NCBI GenBank assembly: GCA_031292615.1
Contig: JARLGT010000114.1
Span: 1-59,442 of the forward strand
Source: Coriobacteriia bacterium
GTDB lineage: Bacteria > Actinomycetota > Coriobacteriia > Anaerosomatales > JAAXUF01
Length of the DNA stretch: 59,442 nt
Direction of reading: 5' to 3'
A model generated the notes under the pieces. It saw only the letters and a list, made by a program, of their open reading frames with translations. It was not told where the DNA came from and ran no database searches. The translations under genes and the position numbers were made by a program. Positions 30,234 to 38,501 of this stretch are shown piece by piece; the first letter of the stretch is position 1; each line of letters opens with the position of its first letter.

Positions 30234-31508
30234 ATGACGACGCCGACCACCGACACCCTCATCGAGTCGCCGAGCAAGCGCACGCGCAACCGCGTGATGC
30301 TGCTTCTCGCCGCGCTCGGGCCGGGCATCATCGCGGCCTCCGCTGGCAACGACGCCGGCGGCATCGCGACGTACTCGACTGCCGGGGCCAGCTACGGCTA
30401 CGCCACGTTGTGGATGATCTTCGTCATGACGTTCTCGCTGGTCATCGTTCAGGAGATGGCGGCGCGCATGGGAATGGTGAGCGGCAAGGGCTTCGCCGCA
30501 CTCATTCGCGAGCGTTTCGGCATCCGGCCCACACTCTTTGCGATGTTCTGCCTGCTGGCCAGCAACGCGGCTACGTCGGTCGCCGAGTTCGCGGGAATCG
30601 CCGCATCCCTAGAGCTGTTCGGCGTCTCGAAGTACGTCTCGGTCCCGCTCGCCGCGATCGCGGTGTGGTTCTTGGTCGTCCGAGGCAGCTACCAGCGCGT
30701 CGAGAAGGTAGGGCTCGCTCTCTCGGCGATCTTCCTCTCATACGTGGTCGCCGCGTTCATGGCCAAGCCGGACTGGGGTGTGGTGCTCAAGGCCACGGTG
30801 GTTCCGCAGTTCGTGCCGACGACTGGATTCGTGCTCATCGTCATCGCCACCATCGGCACGACCATCGCGCCGTGGATGCAGTTCTTCGTGCAGAGCAACA
30901 TCGTGGACAAAGGCGTCACGGTCAAAGAGATGTTCTACCAGCGCGTCGACGTGATCAGCGGCGCTATCTCGGCCAACATCGTGGCGTGGTTCATCATCGT
31001 CACCACCGGTGCCGTGCTCTACCCACGCGGCATCCGCGCATCCTCCGCCGAGAACGCGGCGCGCGCCTTGGCGCCGGTCGCCGGCCACTACGCGAGCATC
31101 CTGTTCGCGATCGGCCTCTTTGGCGCGTCGTTACTGGCAGCGTGCGTTCTGCCGCTAACGGCGAGCTACGCGATCTGTGAGGCGTTCGGCTTCGAGCGCG
31201 GCATCGACCGTAGTTGGTCCGAAGCGCCGGTCTTCAACGGCCTGTACACGTTCGTCATCTTCTTCGGCGCCGTTTTCGTGCTGATCCCGAATGCCCCACT
31301 GATCACGATCATGGTGCTCTCTCAGGCGGTCAACGGAGTGCTGTTGCCGTTCCTGCTCATCTTCATGATGATTATCGTCAACGACCGACGGATCATGGGG
31401 CGGTACGTCAACGGTCGGGTCTACAATGTCCTGGGGTGGACAACCGTCGTGGTGGTGATCGGACTCACCGTGGCGCTTCTCGGGATGCAAGCTCTGGGGA
31501 TGAGCTAG
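30234..31508 (+). CDS. NRAMP-related magnesium transporter (NRMT)
   Basis: 424 residues, about 11 membrane helices, of the NRAMP (MntH) superfamily. In manganese/iron transporters helix 1 carries DPGN and helix 6 carries MPH. Here helix 1 reads SAGNDAGG (residues 36-43) and helix 6 reads TIGTTIAPW (206-214). The same replacement defines the NRAMP-related Mg transporters described from Clostridium and Eggerthella, in which the methionine ligand of transition metals is lost. The M-box upstream and the MgtE-like neighbour nine bases away agree with Mg2+ import. ATG at 30234; RBS is weak, so translational coupling to the preceding gene is likely. Confidence 0.92.
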   Translation: MTTPTTDTLIESPSKRTRNRVMLLLAALGPGIIAASAGNDAGGIATYSTAGASYGYATLWMIFVMTFSLVIVQEMAARMGMVSGKGFAALIRERFGIRPTLFAMFCLLASNAATSVAEFAGIAASLELFGVSKYVSVPLAAIAVWFLVVRGSYQRVEKVGLALSAIFLSYVVAAFMAKPDWGVVLKATVVPQFVPTTGFVLIVIATIGTTIAPWMQFFVQSNIVDKGVTVKEMFYQRVDVISGAISANIVAWFIIVTTGAVLYPRGIRASSAENAARALAPVAGHYASILFAIGLFGASLLAACVLPLTASYAICEAFGFERGIDRSWSEAPVFNGLYTFVIFFGAVFVLIPNAPLITIMVLSQAVNGVLLPFLLIFMMIIVNDRRIMGRYVNGRVYNVLGWTTVVVVIGLTVALLGMQALGMS

Positions 31509-31514
31509 GAACAT

Positions 31515-32138
31515 ATGGCCCATGCAAACGACAAGAGTGCCGACGCTGAAGCGGTCGCGCAAGCGAAGCGCGCGGCGCGTTCGCGCGCCCGGCTGGCGCG
31601 CGATAGCGTCCAGCAGACGGAGCGACGCTCCGCCGCTCACGAGCTGGCTTTCGTGCTCCTCGAACTCCCCGAACTCTCGAGCGTAGCGACGATCCTCGCC
31701 TACGCGGCACTGCCCAACGAGCTCGACCCGATGCCCGCGATCTGGCGAATGCGCAAGCGCGGCGTGCGGATTGCCTATCCGCGCATCGAGGCGCCGGGAG
31801 TTCTCGGCATGCACTACGTGGATCACGAGATGGAGCTGGTGCCGGGGCCGTTCGGGCTCGCTCAGCCAAGCGAGCACGCAGGTCATGCGCCACACCAGTG
31901 CATCGATGCGGTCATCGTGCCTGGCGTCGCCTTCGACGTGCAGGGAACGCGGCTGGGATACGGCGGCGGCTACTACGATCGGCTCCTGCCGATGATGCGT
32001 CCGGAGTGCGTGCGGATCGGGGTCGCCTTCGACGAGCAGGTGCTCGAGCACATCCCAACGGAGGACCACGACGAGTGCGTCGACATAGTCGTGACCCCAG
32101 CACGCATCATCAGACCCGACACGCCGAGACGGTTCTAG
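31515..32138 (+). CDS. 5-formyltetrahydrofolate cyclo-ligase
   Basis: 207 residues. 5-FCL converts 5-formyl-THF to 5,10-methenyl-THF with ATP. Conserved features: an N-terminal Arg/Lys-rich helix, ILAYAALPNELDP, and the nucleotide-binding C-terminal block VPGVAFDVQGTRLGYGGGYYDRLL. The length fits the family (180-210). ATG at 31515 is six bases after the NRMT stop, so it is co-transcribed with the Mg genes; ATP-dependent folate enzymes need Mg but no specific link is implied. Convergent with the deacetylase gene. Confidence 0.93.
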   Translation: MAHANDKSADAEAVAQAKRAARSRARLARDSVQQTERRSAAHELAFVLLELPELSSVATILAYAALPNELDPMPAIWRMRKRGVRIAYPRIEAPGVLGMHYVDHEMELVPGPFGLAQPSEHAGHAPHQCIDAVIVPGVAFDVQGTRLGYGGGYYDRLLPMMRPECVRIGVAFDEQVLEHIPTEDHDECVDIVVTPARIIRPDTPRRF

Positions 32139-32141
32139 CCT

Positions 32142-33281
32142 CTAGCGCGCGGCCTCAAGTTCGCTGACGGTCACGAACGTGTAGCCCTGCGCCTTGAGCC
32201 AGTCGATCGCCAACGGCAAAGCGGCGATCGTCTCGCTGCGGTCTCCCCCACCGTCGTGCATCAGTACGATCGAGGCCCGACCGATCTCGCGTTGCAGGTT
32301 GTTCAGGATCTTGGGGACTCCTGGCTTCGACCAGTCCAGCGTGTCGACATCCCACAACACAATGCTTTCATGTTCGGTCTTGGCCTGCGCCCAGACCGTG
32401 TTGTTGATGGCACCGTACGGCGGGCGGAAGAGCGTGGCGGTCTCGCCCGTGGCGGCCTTGATCGCGGAGGCCCCATCCGCGATCTGATGTCGCACGCCCG
32501 GCGCCTTGAGCTTGGTGAGGAACGGATGATTCCACGAGTGATTGCCGATGACGTCACCCGCGGCGATCACCGCGCGCGAGATGGCTGGGTAGTGCTGCAC
32601 CTGCTGGCCGAGTTCGAAGAACGTGGCGCGCACGCCCGCGGCCTTGAGGATCGCGACGATCTTCTCGGTCTGGACCGGCCAGGGGCCGTCGTCGAAGGTA
32701 AGGGCGACGAGCTTCGCGCCCGAGGCGGGCATCGACGCTTGCAGCACGATGTTCTCGGCGGGGGTGACGACCGTATTGGAGACGATCTGACCCGAGATGG
32801 CGCCCTTTCGCACCACCGAGACTCCCGGTTTGCCGGGACGCACGACCGTCAGAATCGGGCCGGTGCCTTGGATGGTGGCGGTGGGGTCGATGGAGACCGT
32901 CGTAGAAATCGTGCGCTCCGTGCGGTCTGCGCCGGAGTGGCTGGTGATGACGTCGCCCTCGAAGACGCGCTGCGTGGCGTCGACCGGGCGTCCGTTGCGC
33001 TCGTAGGTGCCCGGGTCGCCCGCGCTCATGCCAATGATTCCGCCCTTGATGCTGAACAGCGACCCGGCTCGACCGTTCGTGTAGTGCGCGGCGGCCAGGT
33101 CGGCGATGGTCGTGCCGGGCTTGACCGTGCGCGAGATGCCGTCGACGTCGACGCGAACCGGCCCGCTCAAACCCCACAGCACCGCAACGAGGGCTGCAGC
33201 CAGCAGGACACCGGCGACCGCGCTCAGCAGGCTGATGCCTTCGCGCGGGGGGACGACGATGCGGGTATCGGAGGAGGTCAT
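32142..33281 (-). CDS. Membrane-anchored polysaccharide deacetylase (NodB family)
   Basis: 379 residues: a cytoplasmic tail, one membrane helix (about 20-42), an extracellular region beginning VRVDVDGISRTVKPGTTIADLAA, which resembles a DUF348/ubiquitin-like wall-binding module, and a NodB domain (about 185-379). Motifs: TFDDGP (catalytic base Asp and metal Asp), HSWNHP (metal His pair), RPPYG, DTLDW and LMHDGGG. Predicted to N-deacetylate GlcNAc or MurNAc residues of peptidoglycan or another polysaccharide, often giving lysozyme resistance. ATG 33281 is nine bases after the YbaK gene; the RBS is weak. Confidence 0.93.
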   Translation of the reverse strand: MTSSDTRIVVPPREGISLLSAVAGVLLAAALVAVLWGLSGPVRVDVDGISRTVKPGTTIADLAAAHYTNGRAGSLFSIKGGIIGMSAGDPGTYERNGRPVDATQRVFEGDVITSHSGADRTERTISTTVSIDPTATIQGTGPILTVVRPGKPGVSVVRKGAISGQIVSNTVVTPAENIVLQASMPASGAKLVALTFDDGPWPVQTEKIVAILKAAGVRATFFELGQQVQHYPAISRAVIAAGDVIGNHSWNHPFLTKLKAPGVRHQIADGASAIKAATGETATLFRPPYGAINNTVWAQAKTEHESIVLWDVDTLDWSKPGVPKILNNLQREIGRASIVLMHDGGGDRSETIAALPLAIDWLKAQGYTFVTVSELEAAR

Positions 33282-33290
33282 AAGGAACGT

Positions 33291-33776
33291 CTACTGCGAG
33301 ATGTCTGCCACGTGTGCACCCGAGAGCTCTAGGAGCTCGGCGAGGTGCACGCGGACCATCGATGACGGCGTGCCCGCCGCCGGGTAGACCGTCTCGAAAC
33401 GCCCGAGCGACGAGTCGGCAAACAGCGGGAGTTCGGCCGGCAAATCGAACGGCGAGACGCCGCCGATCGCGTACCCGGTGGCAGCACGGACCGTGTCGGC
33501 GTCGGCGAATCGCGCCTTGCCCCCGCCGAGCAGCGCCGCGATCGCGTCGGTGTCGCCTCGGCGGTCGCCCGCGACCAGCGCGACGACCGGCTTGTCGTCG
33601 ACCACGAACACCAGCGACTTCACGATCTGCCCGAGCTCGCAGCCCATCGCATCGGCCGCCTCTTGAGCCGTCTTGGTCGACTGCTCGAACTCGAAGAGAC
33701 CCTCGGCCAGGCCGTGGGCCTCCAGGTAGCTGCGAACGCGCTCGCGCGAACCCGCCTTGCGCGGGGCGTCAGTCAT
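33291..33776 (-). CDS. YbaK/EbsC-type aminoacyl-tRNA deacylase
   Basis: 161 residues, a single YbaK domain. Hallmarks: helix GCELGQIVKSLVFVVDDKPVVALVAGDRR with the catalytic lysine, and YAIGGVSPFDLP with the GxxP substrate loop. Such proteins clear mischarged Cys- or Ala-tRNA(Pro), or act on other tRNAs. Located between a deacetylase gene and a GNAT gene in a minus-strand run (four-base gap to the GNAT stop). No evidence for a specific substrate. Confidence 0.94.
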   Translation of the reverse strand: MTDAPRKAGSRERVRSYLEAHGLAEGLFEFEQSTKTAQEAADAMGCELGQIVKSLVFVVDDKPVVALVAGDRRGDTDAIAALLGGGKARFADADTVRAATGYAIGGVSPFDLPAELPLFADSSLGRFETVYPAAGTPSSMVRVHLAELLELSGAHVADISQ

Positions 33777-33780
33777 GTGG

Positions 33781-34419
33781 CTACTGTCCCTTCATCCACG
33801 ATGCCGGGGCCCGCGAAGGCACCCGAAGCGGGAAGCGAAGCGACTCGAGAACGGCCTCGAGGTTGTCCTGCCAGATGATCAGCGACTTCAAGTCGAGCTT
33901 CATCAGCGGAAAGAGCAGGTCGGCGTGGGCGACGGTAAAGCCGTTGCGAATCAGGAACGGCGTACCCAGCATCGGCATGTCGTCGACCACGGCGCCAGGA
34001 GCGTTGAAGCCGAACGCCTCGACGCGGCGCTCTCCCCTGCCCACGAGGTCGCGCAATGCCGCGCGGATCAATACCGTTCCCAGACCATGGTGCCGAGCGT
34101 CCACCGAGACGTGCAGGCACGAAATCAGCGGCACGGACGGATCGGTGGGCGCAGCGGCAAACGTCTGCGACTGCGGGAAGTAGGTGCTCGGCGCGTACTT
34201 GATGAAGCCGAGCAACTCGTCGTCCTCGTAGGCGACGCGCCCGCACTCGCCCCACTCGTCCGTGACGCGGCGATACCACGCGCGCTGCAACTCGGCATCG
34301 CATGTGGCGCCGCACAGCCGCGCGCGCTCGCCAGCGCTCTCCCAGAACGTGCAGCCGCCACAACCGGCGGGAAGCCGGCCGAGGTCATCGAACGATAGTG
34401 GTCGTAGTCTGCGAGTCAT
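33781..34419 (-). CDS. GNAT-family acetyltransferase
   Basis: 212 residues. Three cysteines near the N-terminus (PAGCGGCTFWE) precede a GNAT fold whose acetyl-CoA block reads LHVSVDARHHGLGTVLIRAAL. The C-terminal half has FLIRNGFTVAHAD, the usual end of the domain, and a long extra tail. Substrate unknown. ATG at 34419 has GAGAG directly upstream and a TATACT -10 about 30 bases away. First gene of the run GNAT-ybaK-deacetylase. Confidence 0.85.
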   Translation of the reverse strand: MTRRLRPLSFDDLGRLPAGCGGCTFWESAGERARLCGATCDAELQRAWYRRVTDEWGECGRVAYEDDELLGFIKYAPSTYFPQSQTFAAAPTDPSVPLISCLHVSVDARHHGLGTVLIRAALRDLVGRGERRVEAFGFNAPGAVVDDMPMLGTPFLIRNGFTVAHADLLFPLMKLDLKSLIIWQDNLEAVLESLRFPLRVPSRAPASWMKGQ

Positions 34420-34448
34420 CTCTCGTCTGTCTGTAGGGCGTGCTGACC

Positions 34449-34454
34449 AGTATA
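34449..34454 (-). promoter_or_regulatory. -10 box of the GNAT-ybaK-deacetylase run
   Basis: Minus-strand TATACT about 30 bases before ATG 34419. No clear -35 was found at the usual distance. Confidence 0.4.
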
Positions 34455-34479
34455 GCGGGGCTTGGCACTCTGCCCGCGC

Positions 34480-35223
34480 TCAGTCGTCGTCGTCGGGCGG
34501 CCCGGCAGCTTCAACGATGGTGTCGCGCATCGACTTGAGGAAGCCGCCAACCTTCTTGGCCGTGTCACTCTTGGCGGCGACTTTGACCGCTGACTTCGTA
34601 TACGCCGCCGCGGTCTTGGCTCCCTGCACGGCGGCCGTCGTGGCCTTCGTCGCCTGATCCTGCGCCACGGCCGCCGCGCGGCCGGCAACCGCCGCTGCCC
34701 CGCCGTCGGACTCGATAGCGCGCACCTCTTCGCGCACGACTATCGCCTCGCCGTCCCAGCCGTTGACCAGCTTGGCCGGAATGTCGACGGTCCCGATCGC
34801 CACGTCGGCCGCGATGCCGCTCGTCAGTCCCAGGCCGTTGAGCCGTCCGTCGTCCTCGTCGATGACGGCGTCGCGGACGTAGCCCAGCGGCTTGCCCGCC
34901 TCGGACCGCACCTTCATGCCTCGCCAGATGACGGCTTTGTCCCAGTCGATCCCGAGCCGCTTGGCTGCGGGCTTGCCCCATGCAGCCTTACCATCGACAA
35001 CGACCTTGTCGGCCAGCACGGTAGCTCGATCGAAAGCGAGCAAGACATCCTTGCGGCGGTAGATGAACAGGATGTCGGGGCGCGCGACCAAGTAGCCCAC
35101 GGCAACGGGCTTCTCGGCGTCGAAGACGACGTCGACCACCTTGCCGATCTTCTTGCGCGTCCCCGCGCGGTTCTTCTCGCCGTAGACCGGCAACCGGTCC
35201 AAGGCCTGCAGTGTGAGCTTCAT
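34480..35223 (-). CDS. PRC-barrel domain protein
   Basis: 247 residues. Two PRC-barrel-like modules: one near residues 10-85 (GEKNRAGTRKKIGKVVDVVFDAEK) and one near 100-165 (GMKVRSEAGKPLGYVRDAVIDEDDG), then an Ala/Lys-rich helical tail ending in four aspartates. PRC-barrels mediate protein or RNA contacts, as in RimM. The same fold appears in the MgtE-like gene of the Mg operon, but with different sequence. A perfect hairpin separates it from the YtxH gene upstream. Function unknown; the neighbourhood is envelope-related. Confidence 0.8.
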   Translation of the reverse strand: MKLTLQALDRLPVYGEKNRAGTRKKIGKVVDVVFDAEKPVAVGYLVARPDILFIYRRKDVLLAFDRATVLADKVVVDGKAAWGKPAAKRLGIDWDKAVIWRGMKVRSEAGKPLGYVRDAVIDEDDGRLNGLGLTSGIAADVAIGTVDIPAKLVNGWDGEAIVVREEVRAIESDGGAAAVAGRAAAVAQDQATKATTAAVQGAKTAAAYTKSAVKVAAKSDTAKKVGGFLKSMRDTIVEAAGPPDDDD

Positions 35224-35255
35224 GGGCGCCGTCCGCCTCTAGCCGGGAGAAACGA

Positions 35256-35283
35256 AGACCGGCCCTCAGCTGAGGGCCGGTCT
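35256..35283 (-). terminator. 28-base perfect palindrome ending the YtxH gene
   Basis: AGACCGGCCCTCAG (35256-35269) is the exact reverse complement of CTGAGGGCCGGTCT (35270-35283). On the minus strand it is followed by TCGTTTCTCCC. It lies 26 bases after the YtxH stop and before the PRC-barrel start, and is the likely terminator of the YtxH transcript. Confidence 0.85.
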
Positions 35284-35309
35284 GAGCGTACCATGGCGCG
35301 GCCCCGAAG

Positions 35310-35843
35310 CTAGACCTCGGGGACGGCGTCCTTGACGGCGTCGACCGCGTCGGACGCGACGTCCTTGGCTGCGTCGACGGCGTCCTCAACGGGCGTCTCG
35401 CCGGGAGCGGCCTTCTTGGCTACGAAGTCGAGACCCTCGTGAGCCTTGCTTGCGGCCATGTCGACGCCGGACTTAGTGCCCTCGGCAGCCTTGTCGACGA
35501 CGTCCTTGACCGCTGGCGCGGCGTCGGTCAGCTTGTCCTTGGCGACCTCGGCGGACTTGGCGACCTGCTCCTGCAGACGCGTGCGCGCCTCGTCGATCTT
35601 CTCGCGGAGCTGCTCGCTCTTCTCATTGGCCGTGACCTTGCCCGTGTCGACGACTTCGCTCACCTTGTCGACGCCGGTCGCGTACATATCGCCTGCCTGG
35701 CCCCAGTAATCGCTGGCCCGCTCGGTGAGCATCTCGCGTGTCTCGGAACCGGGACGCGGCGCAAACAGCAAGCCGAGCACCGCTCCGATCAGACCGCCCA
35801 AAAGAAACGCACCGAAGACCGAACCTCCACGCCTCTCGTACAT
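35310..35843 (-). CDS. YtxH-domain protein with long amphipathic tail
   Basis: 177 residues. A single membrane or amphipathic helix near the N-terminus (SVFGAFLLGGLIGAVLGLLFAPRPGSETREML) defines YtxH-like gas-vesicle/stress proteins. The remaining 130 residues are a repetitive Ala/Lys/Asp/Glu amphipathic helix of the late-embryogenesis-abundant type (KDVVDKAAEGTKSGV, AKDVASDAVDAVKDA). Such proteins usually appear in general stress. ATG at 35843 has GGAGGT eight bases upstream, while the in-frame ATG at 35897 does not. Confidence 0.85.
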   Translation of the reverse strand: MYERRGGSVFGAFLLGGLIGAVLGLLFAPRPGSETREMLTERASDYWGQAGDMYATGVDKVSEVVDTGKVTANEKSEQLREKIDEARTRLQEQVAKSAEVAKDKLTDAAPAVKDVVDKAAEGTKSGVDMAASKAHEGLDFVAKKAAPGETPVEDAVDAAKDVASDAVDAVKDAVPEV

Positions 35844-35918
35844 CCTCAAGCACCTCCGTGAATCGATGCGTCGTACGTCGATGATTGCGCCCGGCAACGT
35901 GCACCGGGCCTCAGTTGG

Positions 35919-36878
35919 CTACTTACCCGAATCTCCTCGGGATAGAGCGGCCTCTATGAGCCTTGATACCACATCTTGGAAGGTCATGTCCGCAGCTTCT
36001 GCTGCCATGGGCAGGAGCGAGGTCTCTGTCATACCCGGAGACGAGTTGCATTCGAGCACAAACGGGTTGCCCTCGGCATCCAACATCATGTCGACTCGGC
36101 TCACGTCGCGGCAGCCCAAAGCGTTGTGGACCGCGCACGCGACCTCGGAGGCGGCCTTCGCCGCGTCGGCCGTGATCCGAGCCGGCGCGAAGAACTCGGC
36201 CTCACCCGGTGTCACCCTCGCCGAGAAGTCGTACAGCTCGCCCGAGGGCACGATCTCGACGGCCGGCAGCACGAGTGCGTCCGCACCCTCGCCGAGTACC
36301 GAGACCGCAAGCTCGGTGCCCTGGATCCAGCCCTCGACGATGGCGCTCGTGTCGTAGCTGAGCGCCGAGAGAAGCGCATCGGCCAGGTCGTCCGCCGAGT
36401 CGACGCGGCGAAAGCCGAGCGCCGAGCCCTGTCGGCCCGGCTTGACCGCGACCGGGAAGCCGCCGACCGCGTCGGGGATGAGGTCGAGCGCCGTAGCGGC
36501 ACCCATCTCCTTGAACGCGTCGGCGGTCAGCGTGACCCAAGCCGGCGTGGGGATGCCCTTCTCGGTGAAGAGGTGCTTGGTGACCGACTTGTCCCACGAC
36601 AGCGCACACGCCACGACCCCCGGACCCGTGTACGGAATGCCGAGAAACTCGAGCAACTCCTGGATGGTGCCGTCCTCGCCGTACTTGCCGTGCAGCGCGA
36701 TGTAGGCGGCGTCCGGGCGCTCTGAGCGCAGGGTCGCGACGAGGTCGGCTGTGACATCGAGCGCGAGCACCTTGTAGCCGGCCGCCTCCAGTGCGTCGCA
36801 GACTCGTCGCCCGCTCGCGAGCGAGACCTCGCGCTCGAGCGAACGACCGCCCATCAAGACCGCGATCTTCTCTTTCAT
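35919..36878 (-). CDS. ddl: D-alanine--D-alanine ligase
   Basis: 319 residues, ATP-grasp fold. Ddl forms the D-Ala-D-Ala end of the peptidoglycan stem peptide. Landmarks: LMGGRSLEREVSLASG, LHGKYGEDGTIQELLEFLGIPYTG, the ATP-binding VAVKPGRQGSALGFRR, and ECNSSPGMTETSLLP with the Mg-binding Asn/Glu. The usual KPAREGSSVG is KPGRQGSALG here, a variant, but no clear D-Ala-D-Lac or D-Ser signature can be read with certainty. ATG 36878 overlaps the aminotransferase stop by four bases (ATGA), so it is in one transcript with it, under a T-box. Confidence 0.94.
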   Translation of the reverse strand: MKEKIAVLMGGRSLEREVSLASGRRVCDALEAAGYKVLALDVTADLVATLRSERPDAAYIALHGKYGEDGTIQELLEFLGIPYTGPGVVACALSWDKSVTKHLFTEKGIPTPAWVTLTADAFKEMGAATALDLIPDAVGGFPVAVKPGRQGSALGFRRVDSADDLADALLSALSYDTSAIVEGWIQGTELAVSVLGEGADALVLPAVEIVPSGELYDFSARVTPGEAEFFAPARITADAAKAASEVACAVHNALGCRDVSRVDMMLDAEGNPFVLECNSSPGMTETSLLPMAAEAADMTFQDVVSRLIEAALSRGDSGK

Positions 36879-38149
36879 GCCGCCCCCTCTTCGCGCGGCA
36901 GCAGGGCCCCCGCCGCGATGAATGCGCGATACAGCTCAAGTCGATCTTCGATGACCTCGGCGAGGCGCCGAATGGCCTCCTCGATCTGCTCCGGGGCAGC
37001 GTAGCAGAAGGCCAGCCGCATGCAGTTCTTGCCCGTCTCGCCGTCCGGGTAGAAGCCGTCACCCGGCGCGTAGGTCACACCGCGCTCGACCGCCTCGGCA
37101 AGCATTGTGGCGCAGTCGACATACGTTGGCAGCTCGACCCAGACGAAGAAGCCTCCGTCCGGCTTGGTCCAGCGCGCCTCGGGCGGGAAGTGCTCCGCAA
37201 GCGCGTTGCACATCGCGTCGCGCCGCTCGGCGTACGTGCGCGTGAGAGCTTGGAGCGTGCGGCGCCAGCGGGTGCCTTGGAAGTAGCGCTCGGCGGTGCA
37301 CTGCGCGAAGTTGCTTCCGCATAGATCGGCGGCCTGCTTGACCAGCAACACCTTGGCGAGAATCGGCTTGGGCGCGGTCACCCATCCGAGACGCAGGCCC
37401 GGTGCGAAGATCTTCGAGAACGTTCCAAGGTAGATGACCTCGTCGTCGAGGGAGCGCAGCGGCTTCATGTGGCCGCCATCGAAGCGCAGGCGGCCGTACG
37501 GGTCGTCCTCGACAACGGGGATGTCGTACTCGCGCGCGAGTTCGAGCAGGCGACGGCGGCGCTCCGGCGACATCGTGACGCCGGCGGGGTTCTGGAAGTT
37601 CGGAATGGTGTAGATGAACTTGGCGCCGCGCGCGCCGAGTTTCGCGAGTTCGGCTTCGAGCAGGTCCATGCGCATGCCATCGTCGTCCATCGGGATGCAG
37701 CGAACGTCGGGTTGATACGCACTGAACGCTTGGAGAGCGCCCACGTACGTGGGCCCTTCCGTGATGATGACGTCGCCCGAGTTGATGAACGCTTTTGCAA
37801 GAAGATCGAGACCCTGCTGCGCACCAGCTGTGATCAGTACGTCCTCGGGCTTGAGGCGCACGCCGATCTCGGCCATGAGCTCGGTGACGAGCTGGCGGAT
37901 CTGGGGGCGGCCATCGCTTCCGCCGTACTGGAGTGCGGCGATCCCCTCCTGCAGGACCGCGTCGTGAGCCGCCCGTGCGACCGCGTCAGCGGGCACGAGA
38001 TCCACGGCGGGCATCCCGCCGGAGAGCGAGATCATGTCGGGACGCGACGCGGCGGCAAACAGGTCGCGCACCGCGCTGCTGCGGACTCCGTTGATGCAGT
38101 CCGAGTAGCGATCGGACCACCTGTCGAACACGATTCTGGCAGTACCCAT
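36875..38149 (-). CDS. PLP-dependent aminotransferase (LysN/ARO8-like, fold type I)
   Basis: 424 residues. The chain starts after a 15-residue tail with ASRPDMISLSGGMPA, then LQYGGSDGRPQIRQL, PNFQNPAGVTMSPERR, VVEDDPYGRL and YLGTFSKIFAPGLRLGW, which carries the PLP lysine. This is the aminotransferase half of MocR proteins without their DNA-binding domain, as in 2-aminoadipate and aromatic or branched-chain transaminases. ATG 38149 has GAGGAT six bases upstream. A T-box leader lies directly in front, so expression should respond to the charging of one tRNA species, which could tell its substrate family. Co-transcribed with ddl. Confidence 0.92.
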   Translation of the reverse strand: MGTARIVFDRWSDRYSDCINGVRSSAVRDLFAAASRPDMISLSGGMPAVDLVPADAVARAAHDAVLQEGIAALQYGGSDGRPQIRQLVTELMAEIGVRLKPEDVLITAGAQQGLDLLAKAFINSGDVIITEGPTYVGALQAFSAYQPDVRCIPMDDDGMRMDLLEAELAKLGARGAKFIYTIPNFQNPAGVTMSPERRRRLLELAREYDIPVVEDDPYGRLRFDGGHMKPLRSLDDEVIYLGTFSKIFAPGLRLGWVTAPKPILAKVLLVKQAADLCGSNFAQCTAERYFQGTRWRRTLQALTRTYAERRDAMCNALAEHFPPEARWTKPDGGFFVWVELPTYVDCATMLAEAVERGVTYAPGDGFYPDGETGKNCMRLAFCYAAPEQIEEAIRRLAEVIEDRLELYRAFIAAGALLPREEGAA

Positions 38150-38166
38150 GTCTTCATCCTCACCGG

Positions 38167-38205
38167 AAAACACAACACCCCCTCCGCCTGATTGGGCGAG
38201 GGGGC
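38167..38205 (-). terminator. T-box terminator
   Basis: GCCCCCTCGCC pairs with GGCGGAGGGGG with one bulged base, loop CAATCA, then TGTTGTGTTTT on the minus strand. It directly follows the T-box sequence and would be disrupted by the antiterminator when uncharged tRNA binds. Confidence 0.9.
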
Positions 38206-38430
38206 ATTCGCGGTACCACCAATCTTCGTCCCGCGCGGCCGGTGAGCCTTGACGCGAGACCTCAATTCCCGGGATACCGGTCCGGGGCCGACCCGCTTCC
38301 GGCTTGAGCGCTTTCGCGCCGCCCTGGCGGGGGACTTTGGAGGGGTGGCTGGGCCAGACTGCGCCCTCTTCCCTCACATCCGTGGTGCTATGTGCAGCCC
38401 CCGCTTATGCCAGCCGAGGTGTGCGGAGAA
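38167..38430 (-). promoter_or_regulatory. T-box leader controlling aminotransferase-ddl
   Basis: On the minus strand the leader starts about 38424 and contains the T-box proper GGTGGTACCGCG (38220-38209), which binds the tRNA acceptor end, followed at once by a terminator. Stem I can be closed by GGCTGG/CCAGCC near 38418 and 38349. The upstream part is GC-rich and I could not fix the specifier triplet, so the sensed amino acid is not assigned. Confidence 0.9.
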
Positions 38431-38459
38431 CTCTAACAGCGCCTCGCCGAGCAGGTCAA
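38431..38459 (-). promoter_or_regulatory. Promoter of the T-box transcript
   Basis: TTGACC (38459-38454), 17-base spacer, TTAGAG (38436-38431) on the minus strand. It lies between the cyanophycin-synthetase-like gene's stop and the leader. Confidence 0.75.
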
Positions 38460-38501
38460 ACGGGCCAGGGCGAGCGGCGCCCGGTTGGCGGTAGGCGGCG
38501 G

